Translations under genes and position numbers: made by a program | The notes under the pieces: generated by a model | Seen by the model: the letters and a program-made list of their open reading frames with translations, nothing else | What the model was told of the DNA's origin: nothing | Database searches by the model: none | Source of the DNA: Arenimonas sp. GDDSR-1 | GTDB lineage: Bacteria > Pseudomonadota > Gammaproteobacteria > Xanthomonadales > Xanthomonadaceae | NCBI RefSeq assembly: GCF_025980345.1 | Contig: NZ_JAPDUI010000017.1 | Span: forward strand, 1 to 64,000 | DNA: 64,000 nucleotides | Direction: 5' to 3' | In this document: in pieces, positions 8,978 through 22,330 of the stretch | Numbering within the stretch: the stretch's first letter is position 1 | Layout of the letters: each line of letters opens with the position of its first letter

Positions 8978-10633
8978 TCAGTCACCCTTGCGCTCGGAGG
9001 CGCTCTGGTCGCGGGCACCGCGGAATTCGGAATCCACCGACCAGTTCGGCCAGTCGTTCGAATTGGCCAGATCGCGGCCCAGGGTGTACAGGATTTCCAG
9101 ATCACGGCTCATGCCTTCGAAGCTCCAGCCGGCCTGCCATTCATCCGCCGGTTGGTGATAACGCGCCGTGGTGTAATCGACCTCTTCCTTGTCGCCGGCC
9201 GCCTTGCCGCCGACCAGAAGGTCATCGCCGCTGCCGAAGGAAATCGCCGGCACGCCGCGCTTGGCCATCGGGAAGTGATCGGAGCGGAAGAAGTGACCCG
9301 CTTCCGGCTTCGGATCCGGCGAGTAGGCGACGTTCCATTTCGCGGCCGTGGCCACCAGACGGTCGAGCAGTTCGAGTTTGGCGCTGCCGGAGATGTTGAA
9401 GTTGCGCGCCTTGCCGCCTGGGCTGAGCGCGTCCATGTTGATCATCGCGACGGTTTTACCGAGCGGGAACACCGGATTGGCGGCGTAGTATTCGGAACCG
9501 AGCAGTCCCTTTTCCTCGGCGGTCACCGCCAGGAACACCACCGAACGGTGGGTTTTCGGAGCCTTGCCGTAAGCGCGCGCCAATTCCAGCATGGCCGCCA
9601 GACCGGTACCGTTGTCGACGGCGCCGTTGTAGATGGTATCGCCCTTGGCATCGGGCGCGCCGACGCCGAGGTGATCCCAGTGACCGCTGTAAATCACCGT
9701 GTGCTTCGGATTCTTGCTGCCTTCAAGGCGGGCCACCACGTTCTGCGAGGTGATGGTCTGGGCATTGACGGCGTAATCGGCCGAGAAGCTGACGCCCTTG
9801 AGCGTGACCGGCTTGAAGCCCGGTGTCTGCGCCTGCTTTTTGAGGGTGTCGAAGTTCAGACCGGCCTGTTTGAACCAGGCCACCGCGGTATCGCGCTGGA
9901 TCCAGGATTCGAGCGGGGCATGCGATTTCTGCGGTTCCTGGCGGACGATATCGAACATGACATTGGTGTTCGAGTTCTTCACGGTCGGCCAACCGTAAGA
10001 GGCCGGCGCGGTTTCATGCACGATCATGGTGCCGATCGCGCCCTGACGGGCCATTTCCTCGAACTTGTAGGTCCAACGGCCGTAGTAGGTCATGGCCTTG
10101 CCGCCGAACGCGCCCTGACCGGTTTCGAAATCCGGGTCGTTGATCAGCACCACGGCGATTTTGCCTTTCAGGTCGACGCCTTTGAAATCATCCCAGTTGC
10201 GTTCCGGCGCTTTGACGCCGTATCCGACGAACACCAGCGGCGCATCCTTGATGGCGACCGCGGTCTGCCCGTTCATGGCGGCGCGGATGGCGATTTCATT
10301 GCCCTGCTGCAGCGGCTTGGCTTTGCCGCCGAGCGACACCGAGGCCTGCACCGGGCCTTTGATTTCGAAGCGACCGAGCGGCACGGCCTGCGTCCACAGG
10401 CGTTTGCCGTTCTTGCTGTCGCCGCCCGGCTGCAGGCCGGCGGCCTTGAACTGCTCGATCAGGTAAGCGACGGTTTTTTCCTCGCCGGCGGTGTTCGGGC
10501 CGCGGCCTTCGAAGGCATCCGAAGACAGCGTCTTTACATGCTGGGAAAGTCGCTGTGCATCGAATGACGGCGTGTCGGCGGCGCCGGCGGTGCCGGCGGC
10601 AAGGAGTGCAATCAGAAGTACGGGCTGTTTCAT
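8978..10633 (-). CDS. M28 family metallopeptidase
   Basis: Signal peptide; 'YSGHWDHLGVG...YNGAVDNGTGLAAMLELARAYG' and 'TAEEKGLLGSEYYA'. Confidence 0.92.
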   Translation of the reverse strand: MKQPVLLIALLAAGTAGAADTPSFDAQRLSQHVKTLSSDAFEGRGPNTAGEEKTVAYLIEQFKAAGLQPGGDSKNGKRLWTQAVPLGRFEIKGPVQASVSLGGKAKPLQQGNEIAIRAAMNGQTAVAIKDAPLVFVGYGVKAPERNWDDFKGVDLKGKIAVVLINDPDFETGQGAFGGKAMTYYGRWTYKFEEMARQGAIGTMIVHETAPASYGWPTVKNSNTNVMFDIVRQEPQKSHAPLESWIQRDTAVAWFKQAGLNFDTLKKQAQTPGFKPVTLKGVSFSADYAVNAQTITSQNVVARLEGSKNPKHTVIYSGHWDHLGVGAPDAKGDTIYNGAVDNGTGLAAMLELARAYGKAPKTHRSVVFLAVTAEEKGLLGSEYYAANPVFPLGKTVAMINMDALSPGGKARNFNISGSAKLELLDRLVATAAKWNVAYSPDPKPEAGHFFRSDHFPMAKRGVPAISFGSGDDLLVGGKAAGDKEEVDYTTARYHQPADEWQAGWSFEGMSRDLEILYTLGRDLANSNDWPNWSVDSEFRGARDQSASERKGD

Positions 10634-10657
10634 GGAAACCTCTCGGTTGTGCCGGCG

Positions 10658-13339
<2,682 letters not shown>

Positions 13340-13384
13340 AGCGTTTTCCAGGTTCTCGTATTTTCAAGTCGGGGTTCGGTCGGG

Positions 13385-15664
13385 TCAGGCGCCGCGTTGC
13401 TCGCGGATCTGCGCTTCGACGGCGGCGATGGCGGTCATGTTGACCACGCGTCTTACCGTCGCGGACGGGGTCAGCACATGCACCGGCTTGGCCATGCCCA
13501 TCAGAATCGGACCGATGCCGATGCCGTCGGTCATGACCCGGGTCAGGTTGTAGGCGGTATTGGCGGCGTCCATGTCCGGCATCACCAGCAGATTGGCGGC
13601 TCCGGTCAGGCGCGAATCCGGGAACAGGCGGTCGCGGATCTCCGGACGCAGGGCGGCATCGACATGCATCTCGCCCTCCACTTCCAGCCGTGGCGAGCGG
13701 GCCAGAATGAGCTGCAGGGCTTCACGCATTTTCTTCGCGCTGGCCGCTTCCGAGGAGCCGAAGTTCGAATGGCAGACCAGGGCGACTTTCGGATTGATGC
13801 CGAACAGACGCAGACGGAACGCCGCCTGCAAGGCCGCTTCGGCGATCTGCTCGGCGCTCGGGCAATGCTGGACGTGGGTGTCGGTGAAGAACAGCGGACC
13901 CTTGTCGCTGATCACCACCGACATCGCCGATACCGCGCTGACCGCCGGATCGACGCCGATGACATCGATGACATGCTTGAGTTTGCCGGAGTATTTGCCG
14001 ACGATGCCGCACAGCATGGCATCGGCTTCGCCGCGCTTGACCATCAGCGCCGCGACCACGGTGCCGCGCGAACGCACGATGGCTTTGGCCGCCGGCGGAC
14101 TGACGCCTTTGCGCGCCATGATCTGCAGATAATGCTGCCAATAATCGTTGAAGCGCGGATCGTCGTCGAGGTTGGTCAGGTCGAAATCGACGCCCTGTTT
14201 CAGGCGCAGGCCGAGCTTTTCGATGCGGCGTTCGATCACCGCCGGACGGCCGATCAGGATCGGGCGGGCCAGGCCGTCATCGACCACGGTCTGCACGGCA
14301 CGCAGCACGGTTTCCTCTTCGCCTTCGGCATACACCACCCGCTTGAGGTCGGCGCGTGCGCGCTCGAACATCGGCCGCATCAAAAGGCCGGTGCGGTATA
14401 CGAACTGCGACAGCTGTTCGCGGTAGGCATGGATGTCGGCAATGGGACGGGTGGCGACGCCGGACAGCATCGCGGCCTGCGCCACGGCCGGCGCCAGCGA
14501 GATCAGCAGACGCGGATCGAAGGGACGCGGAATCAGGTAATCGGCGCCGAAACGCGGGGTTTCGCCGCTGTAGGCCGACCCCAGATCGGAGGCTTCCTTG
14601 CGCGCCAGTTCGGCGATGGCATACACGCAGGCGCGCTTCATGTCTTCGTTGATGCAGGTCGCCCCGACATCGAGCGCGCCGCGGAAAATATACGGGAAGC
14701 ACAGTGCGTTGTTGATCTGGTTCGGGTAATCGGAACGGCCGGTGCCGATGATGGCATCCGGACGCACCGCCTTGGCCGCATCCGGCAGGATTTCCGGATA
14801 GGGATTGGCCAGCGCGAAGATAATCGGGCGCTCGGCCATGGTGGCGACCATTTCCGGTTTGAGCACGCCGCCGGCCGACAGGCCGAGGAAGATATCGGCG
14901 CCTTCAATGATGTCCGCCAAGCTGCGCTTGTCGGTACGGCGTGCATAGCGGGCCTTGTCGACATCCAGGCCTTCGCGGCCCTCAAACAGCACGCCATCGC
15001 GGTCGATGGCCAGGATGTTTTCCGGCTTCAGGCCGAGCGCGACCAGCATGTCGAGGCAGGCGATGCCGGCAGCGCCGGCGCCGCTGGTGGCCAGCTTCAC
15101 GTCTTCGATATTCTTTCCCGCGACATGCAGGGCATTGATGACCGCGGCGCCGACGATGATGGCGGTGCCATGCTGGTCGTCATGGAACACAGGAATCTTC
15201 ATGCGCTCGCGCAGCTTGCGTTCGACCTCGAAGCATTCCGGCGCCTTGATGTCTTCCAGATTGATGCCGCCGAAGGTCGGCTCCATGCTGGCGATGATGT
15301 CGACCAGCTTGTCCGGATCGTTTTCATCGATTTCGATGTCGAACACATCGATGCCGGCGAACTTCTGGAACAACACGCCTTTGCCTTCCATCACCGGCTT
15401 GCCGGCCAGAGGGCCGATATTGCCCAGACCGAGCACGGCGGTGCCGTTGGTGACCACGGCCACCAGATTGGCACGGGCGGTCAGCGAAGAGGCTTGGCCC
15501 GGATCGGCCACGATGGCCTCGCAGGCATGCGCCACGCCCGGCGAGTAGGCCAGGGCCAGATCGCGCTGGGTCACCATCGGCTTGGTGGCGCTGACCTTGA
15601 TCTTGCCGTACGGCGCCATCCGGTGGTAATCGAGTGCCGCTTGCTTGAAATCTTCTTCAGACAT
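13385..15664 (-). CDS. maeB: NADP-dependent malic enzyme with C-terminal phosphotransacetylase-like domain
   Basis: 759 aa; '[36 protein letters not shown]'; PTA-like C-terminal half. Confidence 0.96.
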   Translation of the reverse strand: MSEEDFKQAALDYHRMAPYGKIKVSATKPMVTQRDLALAYSPGVAHACEAIVADPGQASSLTARANLVAVVTNGTAVLGLGNIGPLAGKPVMEGKGVLFQKFAGIDVFDIEIDENDPDKLVDIIASMEPTFGGINLEDIKAPECFEVERKLRERMKIPVFHDDQHGTAIIVGAAVINALHVAGKNIEDVKLATSGAGAAGIACLDMLVALGLKPENILAIDRDGVLFEGREGLDVDKARYARRTDKRSLADIIEGADIFLGLSAGGVLKPEMVATMAERPIIFALANPYPEILPDAAKAVRPDAIIGTGRSDYPNQINNALCFPYIFRGALDVGATCINEDMKRACVYAIAELARKEASDLGSAYSGETPRFGADYLIPRPFDPRLLISLAPAVAQAAMLSGVATRPIADIHAYREQLSQFVYRTGLLMRPMFERARADLKRVVYAEGEEETVLRAVQTVVDDGLARPILIGRPAVIERRIEKLGLRLKQGVDFDLTNLDDDPRFNDYWQHYLQIMARKGVSPPAAKAIVRSRGTVVAALMVKRGEADAMLCGIVGKYSGKLKHVIDVIGVDPAVSAVSAMSVVISDKGPLFFTDTHVQHCPSAEQIAEAALQAAFRLRLFGINPKVALVCHSNFGSSEAASAKKMREALQLILARSPRLEVEGEMHVDAALRPEIRDRLFPDSRLTGAANLLVMPDMDAANTAYNLTRVMTDGIGIGPILMGMAKPVHVLTPSATVRRVVNMTAIAAVEAQIREQRGA

Positions 15665-15751
15665 TTCCGCTTCCAGAATCGAGCACGGTTAGTGCTAACG
15701 CTCTATTGTACCCAATGCCGGTCGAAACCGGCTTAATCCGGCCCTAACCGC

Positions 15752-16822
15752 TTATTTCCGCCCGTATTTATCCTTCACGTGGCGTTTGACCCGGGCGCTC
15801 AGCGCCTTGTCCGAAGCGCGCCGGTCGGCCAGGGTCATGGCGGCCGCGTCACGCTCGTCTTTCAGCTTGCAGTAGTGCTGGTAGCGCTCGAGCGTCAGCC
15901 GGCCCTCGGCAATGGCCGCCTGCACCGCACAGCCAGGTTCGTTGCCGTGGCTGCAGTCGCTGAACCGGCACTGTCCCGCCAAGGTGGCGAATTCGGCGAA
16001 CATGCCCTCGTCGAAGCGCTCGTCGCCGCTGAGCTTGAGCTCGCGCATGCCGGGCGTATCGATCAGACAGCCGCCCTGCGGCAAGGCAATGAGCGCCCGG
16101 TGCGTCGTGGTGTGGCGGCCTTTGGCATCGGCCTCGCGCACGCTGCGGGTTTTCATCTTCTCAGTTCCGAGCAGGGTGTTGGTCAGCGTCGATTTGCCGG
16201 CACCTGACGAGCCTACCAGTACCGCCGATTTGCCCGGGGATAAATACGTATGCAGGACCGCGGCTTCTTCGGGGCTCTTGGCATTGAGCGCATGCACCGG
16301 AATACCGCCCTCGGCCAAAGCCGCCAGTTGCGAAATGTAAAACGCGGGATCACCGCATTTGTCGAGCTTGGTCAGCACCAGGACCGGCTTGGCACCGGAG
16401 GCGGCGATCAACAGCAGATAGCGTTCGATGCGTTTGGCGTTGAAGTCGGCGTCCATGCCGCTGACCAGCAGCACGTGATCGATGTTGGCGGCGATCAGCT
16501 GCTGCTGGAAATGCTCGCCGGCAGCGGCGCGTTTGAGCAAAGCATGCCGCGGCAGCAGGCCGAGAATCTGCTTGCCGGCCGCATCCAGCGCCACCCAGTC
16601 GCCGACCACGGCACGCAGCTCCGGATCGGTTCGCGGCCGCAGCCAGCCAGCCGGGGCCTGCGCGCGGAAACTGTGATCAGGGTGCTGTGCCAGTTCATAG
16701 CCGCTGCGGTGCTGCGCGACGACCCGCGCCAGTTGCGCATCGGGCCAAGGCTTCAAGGCCTCGGCAATGGATTGTGCCGGCGGCCAGCCGATGGCCGCGA
16801 AATCGGAATTGGGAACGGTCAC
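15752..16822 (-). CDS. rsgA: Ribosome small-subunit-dependent GTPase A
   Basis: Circularly permuted GTPase: 'VLTKLDKCGD', 'LVGSSGAGKSTLTNTLLG', 'DTPGMRE', C-terminal zinc motif. Confidence 0.95.
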   Translation of the reverse strand: MTVPNSDFAAIGWPPAQSIAEALKPWPDAQLARVVAQHRSGYELAQHPDHSFRAQAPAGWLRPRTDPELRAVVGDWVALDAAGKQILGLLPRHALLKRAAAGEHFQQQLIAANIDHVLLVSGMDADFNAKRIERYLLLIAASGAKPVLVLTKLDKCGDPAFYISQLAALAEGGIPVHALNAKSPEEAAVLHTYLSPGKSAVLVGSSGAGKSTLTNTLLGTEKMKTRSVREADAKGRHTTTHRALIALPQGGCLIDTPGMRELKLSGDERFDEGMFAEFATLAGQCRFSDCSHGNEPGCAVQAAIAEGRLTLERYQHYCKLKDERDAAAMTLADRRASDKALSARVKRHVKDKYGRK

Positions 16823-17706
16823 GCGTCCAGCGCCTTCCAGGCCACCGGCAGGGCGTCCAGCACATCACCGGCGGTCATCCCGGGCGCGCTCAGCGCCTCA
16901 CAGGCCAATTCCCCGGCGATGCCATGCAACCACACCCCGAAGCGGGCGGCTTCAAAGGGCGCAATGCCCTGCGCGGCGATTGCGGCAATGACGCCGGACA
17001 GCACATCACCGGCTCCGGCGGTGGCCAGACCGGGACTGCCGCTGGCATTGAGGTCATGGCGGGTACCGTCCGTGATTCGGCTGCGATGCCCTTTCAGAAC
17101 CAGCACGGCATGACGGTCGCGGGCAAAGGCATCGACTGCCGCTTCGAATTCAGGACGGCTCGCCGGCGTGCCGGCGTGCAGGCGCCGCATTTCCCCGGCA
17201 TGCGGGGTCAGCAGACGCGGCCCGGCCGGCCGCTTGAGCCGGTCTTCGGGAATTTCAGCCAGGGCGTTCAGACCATCGGCATCCAGCAACAGGGTGCGTG
17301 GAAAATCGCGCCACAATGCCAGCACCAGATCCAGCAGTACCGGCGAGCGTCCCATGCCCGGACCGCAAACCACGACATCGGCACGCTGGACCAACGCCAA
17401 GAGGCCCGCGAGCGCCGAGCCCTCGAAGCAGCCGCCGTCCGCTTCCGGAAGGCCATGCACGATCAGGGCCGGATCGAATCCGGCGACCGTGGCCGCCACC
17501 GACTGCGGCACCGCCACTTCCACCACCCCAGCTCCGGCACGCAGCGCGGCCATGCCGGCCAAAGCCGGCGCACCGGCCATGGAACGGCTGCCGCCAATGA
17601 CCAGCACCCGGCCGAAGTCGTATTTGTGGCAATCGGCCGGCCGATGCAGCAGGCGCTTGGCAACGGCGAGCAACTCGGGCGGCAGGGGATGCGCGTTCTC
17701 GGTCAT
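16819..17706 (-). CDS. nnrD: ADP-dependent NAD(P)H-hydrate dehydratase
   Basis: 'KYDFGRVLVIGGSRSMAGAPALAG', 'LLTPHAGEMRRL', 'GAGDVLSGVIAAIAAQG'; ATGA overlap with rsgA. Confidence 0.9.
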   Translation of the reverse strand: MTENAHPLPPELLAVAKRLLHRPADCHKYDFGRVLVIGGSRSMAGAPALAGMAALRAGAGVVEVAVPQSVAATVAGFDPALIVHGLPEADGGCFEGSALAGLLALVQRADVVVCGPGMGRSPVLLDLVLALWRDFPRTLLLDADGLNALAEIPEDRLKRPAGPRLLTPHAGEMRRLHAGTPASRPEFEAAVDAFARDRHAVLVLKGHRSRITDGTRHDLNASGSPGLATAGAGDVLSGVIAAIAAQGIAPFEAARFGVWLHGIAGELACEALSAPGMTAGDVLDALPVAWKALDA

Positions 17707-17793
17707 ACGCCTATGGTAACGGCATTCGACACCGGTGTTCAGTCCGGGCCGATTCCCGTTATCATCGCCGCAACCCCTTTGCCGGAATCCTCC

Positions 17794-18402
17794 ATGCTTC
17801 ATCTGCTCGCTCTCGGCGACTCGTACACCATCGGTGAGGCCGTCGCGCCCGAACAGCGCTGGGTCGAACAATGGGCCGGCCTGATGCAGGCCGAAGGCCA
17901 TGCCATGGCCCGTCCGGTGCGGGTCATCGCTCAAACCGGCTGGACCACCGATGAACTGGCCCAGGCCATCCTTGCCGCGGAACCGCTCGGCGCATGGGAT
18001 CTGGCCACCCTGCTGATCGGCGTCAACAATCAGTATCGCGGCCGCGATGTGGACAGTTTCAGCAGGGAATTCAACAGTCTGCTGGATACGGCCATGGCAG
18101 CCGTGGCCGACCGCCCGGAGCGGGTTCAGGTGTTGAGCATCCCGGATTGGGGCCAGACCCCCTTTGGCGCAACCTGTGGCCGCGACCTGAATCAGGTCAG
18201 CGCCGAAATCGATGCATACAATCTGGCCATCACCCGGCGGTGCAAGGCGCGCGGCATTGCCCTGCTCGACATCACCGCACTGACCCGCCGGCACAGCACC
18301 GACCCGCGTATGCATGCCGAGGACGGTCTGCACCCCTCGGCGGACATGTACGGCCTGTGGGCGCAGGCTTTGCTTTGCACTGGAAAGTTCGGTAGATTGT
18401 AG
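17794..18402 (+). CDS. SGNH/GDSL hydrolase
   Basis: 'LALGDSYTIGEAVAPEQRW', 'LIGVNNQYRG', 'DGLHPSADMY'. Confidence 0.88.
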   Translation: MLHLLALGDSYTIGEAVAPEQRWVEQWAGLMQAEGHAMARPVRVIAQTGWTTDELAQAILAAEPLGAWDLATLLIGVNNQYRGRDVDSFSREFNSLLDTAMAAVADRPERVQVLSIPDWGQTPFGATCGRDLNQVSAEIDAYNLAITRRCKARGIALLDITALTRRHSTDPRMHAEDGLHPSADMYGLWAQALLCTGKFGRL

Positions 18403-18429
18403 GCATGCCTGAAAGGAGGGTTCTGCCGC

Positions 18430-18750
18430 ATGAAAGCCCCATTGATCCTATTGTCAGCGATTTGCCTCGGTGCCTGCGGCGGCACCGGCGGCACATCGAA
18501 TTCACCCAAGGAACGTGCGGCTGCCGCATGCGAAGCCGAGGCGAAAGTCCGCATCGGTGATAAAACCTACCAGCTTGATGCCGCCGCCCTGGCTCAGAGC
18601 GCCAAGCGCGTGGACGATGTCTGGGCCCTGCAGGCGCCGATCATCATCGAGCCCGGGCTGCGCGATGAAGCCAAGCAGACCCTGGAATGCAAGGTGCGCG
18701 TACAGGACGGCAAACCCGATGAAGTGACCTCCATCAACTTCATTTTCTGA
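18430..18750 (+). CDS. Small hypothetical lipoprotein
   Basis: Lipobox 'CLGAC'; RBS AGGAGG upstream; single domain of unknown function. Confidence 0.7.
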   Translation: MKAPLILLSAICLGACGGTGGTSNSPKERAAAACEAEAKVRIGDKTYQLDAAALAQSAKRVDDVWALQAPIIIEPGLRDEAKQTLECKVRVQDGKPDEVTSINFIF

Positions 18751-18769
18751 ACAACGCCCGTGGCCAAAG

Positions 18770-18796
18770 AAAACCCCCGCCATGGCGGGGGTTTTC
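18770..18796. terminator. Bidirectional intrinsic terminator
   Basis: AAAACCCCCGC-CATG-GCGGGGGTTTT. Confidence 0.85.
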
Positions 18797-18814
18797 GCAT
18801 CCGGGCAACGCGCA

Positions 18815-19588
18815 TCAGTCAAAGCGCAGATGCTTGACCGATTTGCCGTGCCGTCGGATCAGCTTCAGGGCCTCGATGCCGATGGTGATGTGGCGCTCCA
18901 CGAAGTTTTCGGTGACTTTGCGGTCCGAGGCTTCGGTCTTGACGCCTTCGGGCACCATCGGCTGGTCGGACACCAGCAGCAGTGCGCCGCAGGGTATCGA
19001 GTTTGCGAACCCGGCGGCGAAGATGGTCGCGGTTTCCATATCGATGGCCATGCAGCGCAGCTTGCGCAGGTAGTTCTTGAATTCTTCATCGTGCTCCCAG
19101 ACCCGGCGGTTGGTGGTGTACACCGTCCCGGTCCAGTAATCGTGGTCGAGATCGCGGATCATGGTCGAAATCACGCGCTGCATGGCGAAGGCCGGCAGGG
19201 CCGGTACTTCCGGCGGCAGGTAGTCATTCGAGGTGCCCTCGCCGCGGATGGCGGCAATCGGCAGGATCAGATCGCCGAGCTGGTTCTTCTTTTTCAGCCC
19301 ACCGCACTTGCCCAGAAACAGCACGGCTTTCGGCGGCAGAGCACTGAGCAGATCCATCATGGTGGCGGCATTGGCCGAACCCATGCCGAAATTGATCATG
19401 GTGATGCCATCGAAAGTGGCGCTGGGCATGGGCTTGTCGCGGCCAACCACTTCGGCGCCGGTCAGCCGGGCGAAAGTGTCGAGATAGCCGCCGAAGTTGG
19501 TCAGCAGAATATGGCCGCCGAAGTCCTCGAGCGCCAGACCGGTATAACGGGGCAGCCAGTTGCTGACGATTTCCTGTTTGTCTTTCAT
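18815..19588 (-). CDS. amn: AMP nucleosidase-like phosphorylase superfamily protein
   Basis: 'FLGKCGGLKKKNQLGDLILPIAAIRGEGTSNDYLPPEVPALPAF', 'MAIDMETATIFAAGF'. Confidence 0.85.
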   Translation of the reverse strand: MKDKQEIVSNWLPRYTGLALEDFGGHILLTNFGGYLDTFARLTGAEVVGRDKPMPSATFDGITMINFGMGSANAATMMDLLSALPPKAVLFLGKCGGLKKKNQLGDLILPIAAIRGEGTSNDYLPPEVPALPAFAMQRVISTMIRDLDHDYWTGTVYTTNRRVWEHDEEFKNYLRKLRCMAIDMETATIFAAGFANSIPCGALLLVSDQPMVPEGVKTEASDRKVTENFVERHITIGIEALKLIRRHGKSVKHLRFD

Positions 19589-19690
19589 GGATTCTCCTTT
19601 GCACTATTGTGCCATGCGTCGGCATTCGGGTAAAAATTCTTGGCAGAAAGCGCCATCTGCTATACGGTATCCGTTCAACCGGAGATTCCC

Positions 19691-21070
19691 ATGTCAAAAA
19701 TCCCTCTCGGCCTGATCATGGCCGCCGCCCTGGGCGCATCCCCCCTGCAGGCGAAAAAAGCCAAGCCGGCACCGGAACCCGCCAAACCGGCGCCCTATGC
19801 CAGCACCTACCGGCCCGTTGCCTCCGGGCCGGTACTGTTGCGCAATGCCACGGTACTGACCGGTACCGGGGAACGCCTCGAGAACGCCGATGTCCTCATG
19901 CAGGATGGCAAAATCCAGGCCGTCGGCAAGGGTCTGGCCGCACCGCAAGGTGCCCTTAGCGTGGATGCCACCGGCAAATGGATCACCCCCGGCATCATTG
20001 ACGTCCACTCGCATCTGGGCGTCTATGCCAGCCCCGGCATCGATGCGACCAGTGACGGCAATGAAGCCACCAATGCCGTCACCGCCAATGTCTGGGCCGA
20101 ACACTCCGTGTGGCCGCAGGATGCCGGTTTCGCCAAGGCCCTGGCCGGCGGCGTGACCAGCCTGCAGATCCTGCCCGGCTCGGCCAATCTGGTCGGCGGC
20201 CGCAGCGTGATCCTGAAAAACGTGGCGGCAACCACCGTACAGGCCATGAAGTTCCCGGATGCGCCCTACGGCATCAAAATGGCCTGCGGCGAAAATCCGA
20301 AGCGGGTTTACGGCGAAAAGGGCGGTCCGTCGACCCGTATGGGCAACATGGCCGGCTACCGCGAGGCCTTCATCGATGCGCAGGCCTACCGGAAGCAATG
20401 GGATGCCTATGAAGCCGGCGGACGCCGCGGCGAGGCGCCGGCACAGAATCTGCGCAATGAGACCCTGGCCGGTGTGCTGCGCGGCGACATCACCGTCAAC
20501 ATCCACTGCTACCGCGCCGACGAAATGGCGCAGATGATCGATCTGTCCAGGGAATTCGGTTTCAAAATCGCCTCGTTCCACCATGGCGTGGAAGCCTACA
20601 AGATCGCCGATGTGCTGGCCCGCGAAAACATCTGCGGCGCGCTCTGGGCCGATTGGTGGGGCTTCAAGCTGGAAGCCTATGACGGCATCGAGGAAAACAT
20701 CGCGCTGGTCGACCGCGTGCCCGGCGGCTGCGCCATCGTGCACTCGGATTCCTCGGAAGGCGTCCAGCGCCTGAACCAGGAAGCCGCCAAGGTCATCGCT
20801 TCGGCCAAACGCGTCAATATCGACATCACGCCCGAGCATGCCATCCGCTGGCTGACCGCGAACGCCGCCAAGGCCCTGCGCATCGACGACCGCACCGGCA
20901 GCCTGCAACCCGGAAAAATGGCCGATGTGGTGGTCTGGAACGGCACGCCGTTCTCGACCTACGCGAAGGCGGAAAAGGTCTACATCGACGGTGCTTTGCT
21001 GTATGACCGCGGCAATCGCGCCCTGCAGCCGCGGGTCGATTTCATTCTCGGACAGGAGGGCCAACCATGA
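19691..21070 (+). CDS. Secreted amidohydrolase family protein, metal motifs intact
   Basis: 'ITPGIIDVHSHLGVYASPG' HxH motif; 'GGVTSLQILPGSANLVGGRS'; signal peptide. Confidence 0.9.
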   Translation: MSKIPLGLIMAAALGASPLQAKKAKPAPEPAKPAPYASTYRPVASGPVLLRNATVLTGTGERLENADVLMQDGKIQAVGKGLAAPQGALSVDATGKWITPGIIDVHSHLGVYASPGIDATSDGNEATNAVTANVWAEHSVWPQDAGFAKALAGGVTSLQILPGSANLVGGRSVILKNVAATTVQAMKFPDAPYGIKMACGENPKRVYGEKGGPSTRMGNMAGYREAFIDAQAYRKQWDAYEAGGRRGEAPAQNLRNETLAGVLRGDITVNIHCYRADEMAQMIDLSREFGFKIASFHHGVEAYKIADVLARENICGALWADWWGFKLEAYDGIEENIALVDRVPGGCAIVHSDSSEGVQRLNQEAAKVIASAKRVNIDITPEHAIRWLTANAAKALRIDDRTGSLQPGKMADVVVWNGTPFSTYAKAEKVYIDGALLYDRGNRALQPRVDFILGQEGQP

Positions 21071-22320
21071 GCCGCCGCTACGTATTCATCGGCCTGATGG
21101 CCTTCGCCTTCGGCGCCCAGGCGCAGAATGTACTGATCCGCAATGCCACCGTGCATACCGCGGCCGCGCAGGGCACCCTGCAGAATGCCGATGTGCTGGT
21201 GCAGGGCGGCATCATCCGCGCGGTCGGAAGGAATCTGGCCAATCCCGGCAATGCGCCGGTGGTGGATGCCGGCGGCAAACCGCTGACGCCCGGTCTGTTC
21301 GGCGGCATTACCGACATCGGTCTCGAGGAGATCAGCCAGGAAGGCTCGACCGTTGATGCCAACTTGAGTCTAAAAACCGGGGACTCCGGACTGATTGAAA
21401 CCCTGCGCCCGGAATTCGACGCCACCCGCGCCTATAACCCGCGCTCGACGCTGCTGGCGGTCGCACGTGTCGGCGGCATGAGTTTCACTGCTCTGGGCAC
21501 CGGCGGCAGCCTGCTGCCCGGCCAAGGCGGTGTGATGCGCCTGGACGGCGGTTATGAACCGCTGCGCCGGACGCCCTTCATCCGTATCGGCAGCAGCCAG
21601 CTCAATGAAAGCGGCTCCAGCCGCGCGGCCCAGTTCATGCTGCTGGAACAGGCCTTCGCCGAAGCCAAGATGCCGATTGCCGGCGATCCGCGCCTGTTGA
21701 CTGCCGCCGGACGCAATGCACTGAACACGGCATCGCTCGGCAACCGTTTTCTGGTCACGGTGAACCGTGAAGCCGACATCCGGCAGGCTTTGAAGCTGTC
21801 GGCGAAAACCGGCATCCGCATCGCCATCGTCGGTGGTGCCGAAGCCTGGCGTCTCAGCGATGAACTGGCGGCAGCGAAAGTTCCGGTGTTCCTCGATGCG
21901 ATGGACAATCTGCCCGGCAGCTTCGAGCAGATCGGCGCCAGCGAAGAGAATGCGGCGCGTCTGCACCGTGCCGGCGTCAGCGTCAGTTTCATCAACGGCA
22001 ATGATTCCTCGCACAATGCCCGCAAAGTCCGCCAGATAGCCGGCGTTGCGGTGGCCAACGGTTTGCCCTGGGAAGCCGGTCTGGCCGGCATCACTTCGGC
22101 GCCGGCGAAGGCGCTCGGTGTGGAAAGCAGGATTGGCAGCATCGAAGTCGGCAAAACGGCCGATCTCGTGCTCTGGACCGGTGACCCGCTGGATGTCGCT
22201 TCGACGGCATCCGCGATGTGGCTGGCCGGCAAGAACACCCCGCTGGTTTCGCGCCAGACCCTGTTGCGTGACCGCTATCTGGCCCCGGAAAGCAGTCTGC
22301 CGCGCGCCTATCAACCCTGA
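21067..22320 (+). CDS. Amidohydrolase-like protein lacking the HxH motif (probable pseudoenzyme)
   Basis: Amidohydrolase scaffold ('VLIRNATVHTAA...LQNADVLVQGG', 'GSIEVGKTADLVLWTGDPLD') but 'TPGLFGGITDIG' where HxH is expected; ATGA overlap with the upstream gene. Confidence 0.8.
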   Translation: MSRRYVFIGLMAFAFGAQAQNVLIRNATVHTAAAQGTLQNADVLVQGGIIRAVGRNLANPGNAPVVDAGGKPLTPGLFGGITDIGLEEISQEGSTVDANLSLKTGDSGLIETLRPEFDATRAYNPRSTLLAVARVGGMSFTALGTGGSLLPGQGGVMRLDGGYEPLRRTPFIRIGSSQLNESGSSRAAQFMLLEQAFAEAKMPIAGDPRLLTAAGRNALNTASLGNRFLVTVNREADIRQALKLSAKTGIRIAIVGGAEAWRLSDELAAAKVPVFLDAMDNLPGSFEQIGASEENAARLHRAGVSVSFINGNDSSHNARKVRQIAGVAVANGLPWEAGLAGITSAPAKALGVESRIGSIEVGKTADLVLWTGDPLDVASTASAMWLAGKNTPLVSRQTLLRDRYLAPESSLPRAYQP

Positions 22321-22330
22321 GGAATAACGT

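Noticed and set aside
16687-17790. N-terminal extension of the 571-aa plus ORF upstream of the SGNH hydrolase
   Set aside because: Low-complexity translation antisense to rsgA/nnrD. The conserved protein begins at ATG 17794 (MLHLLALGDSYT).
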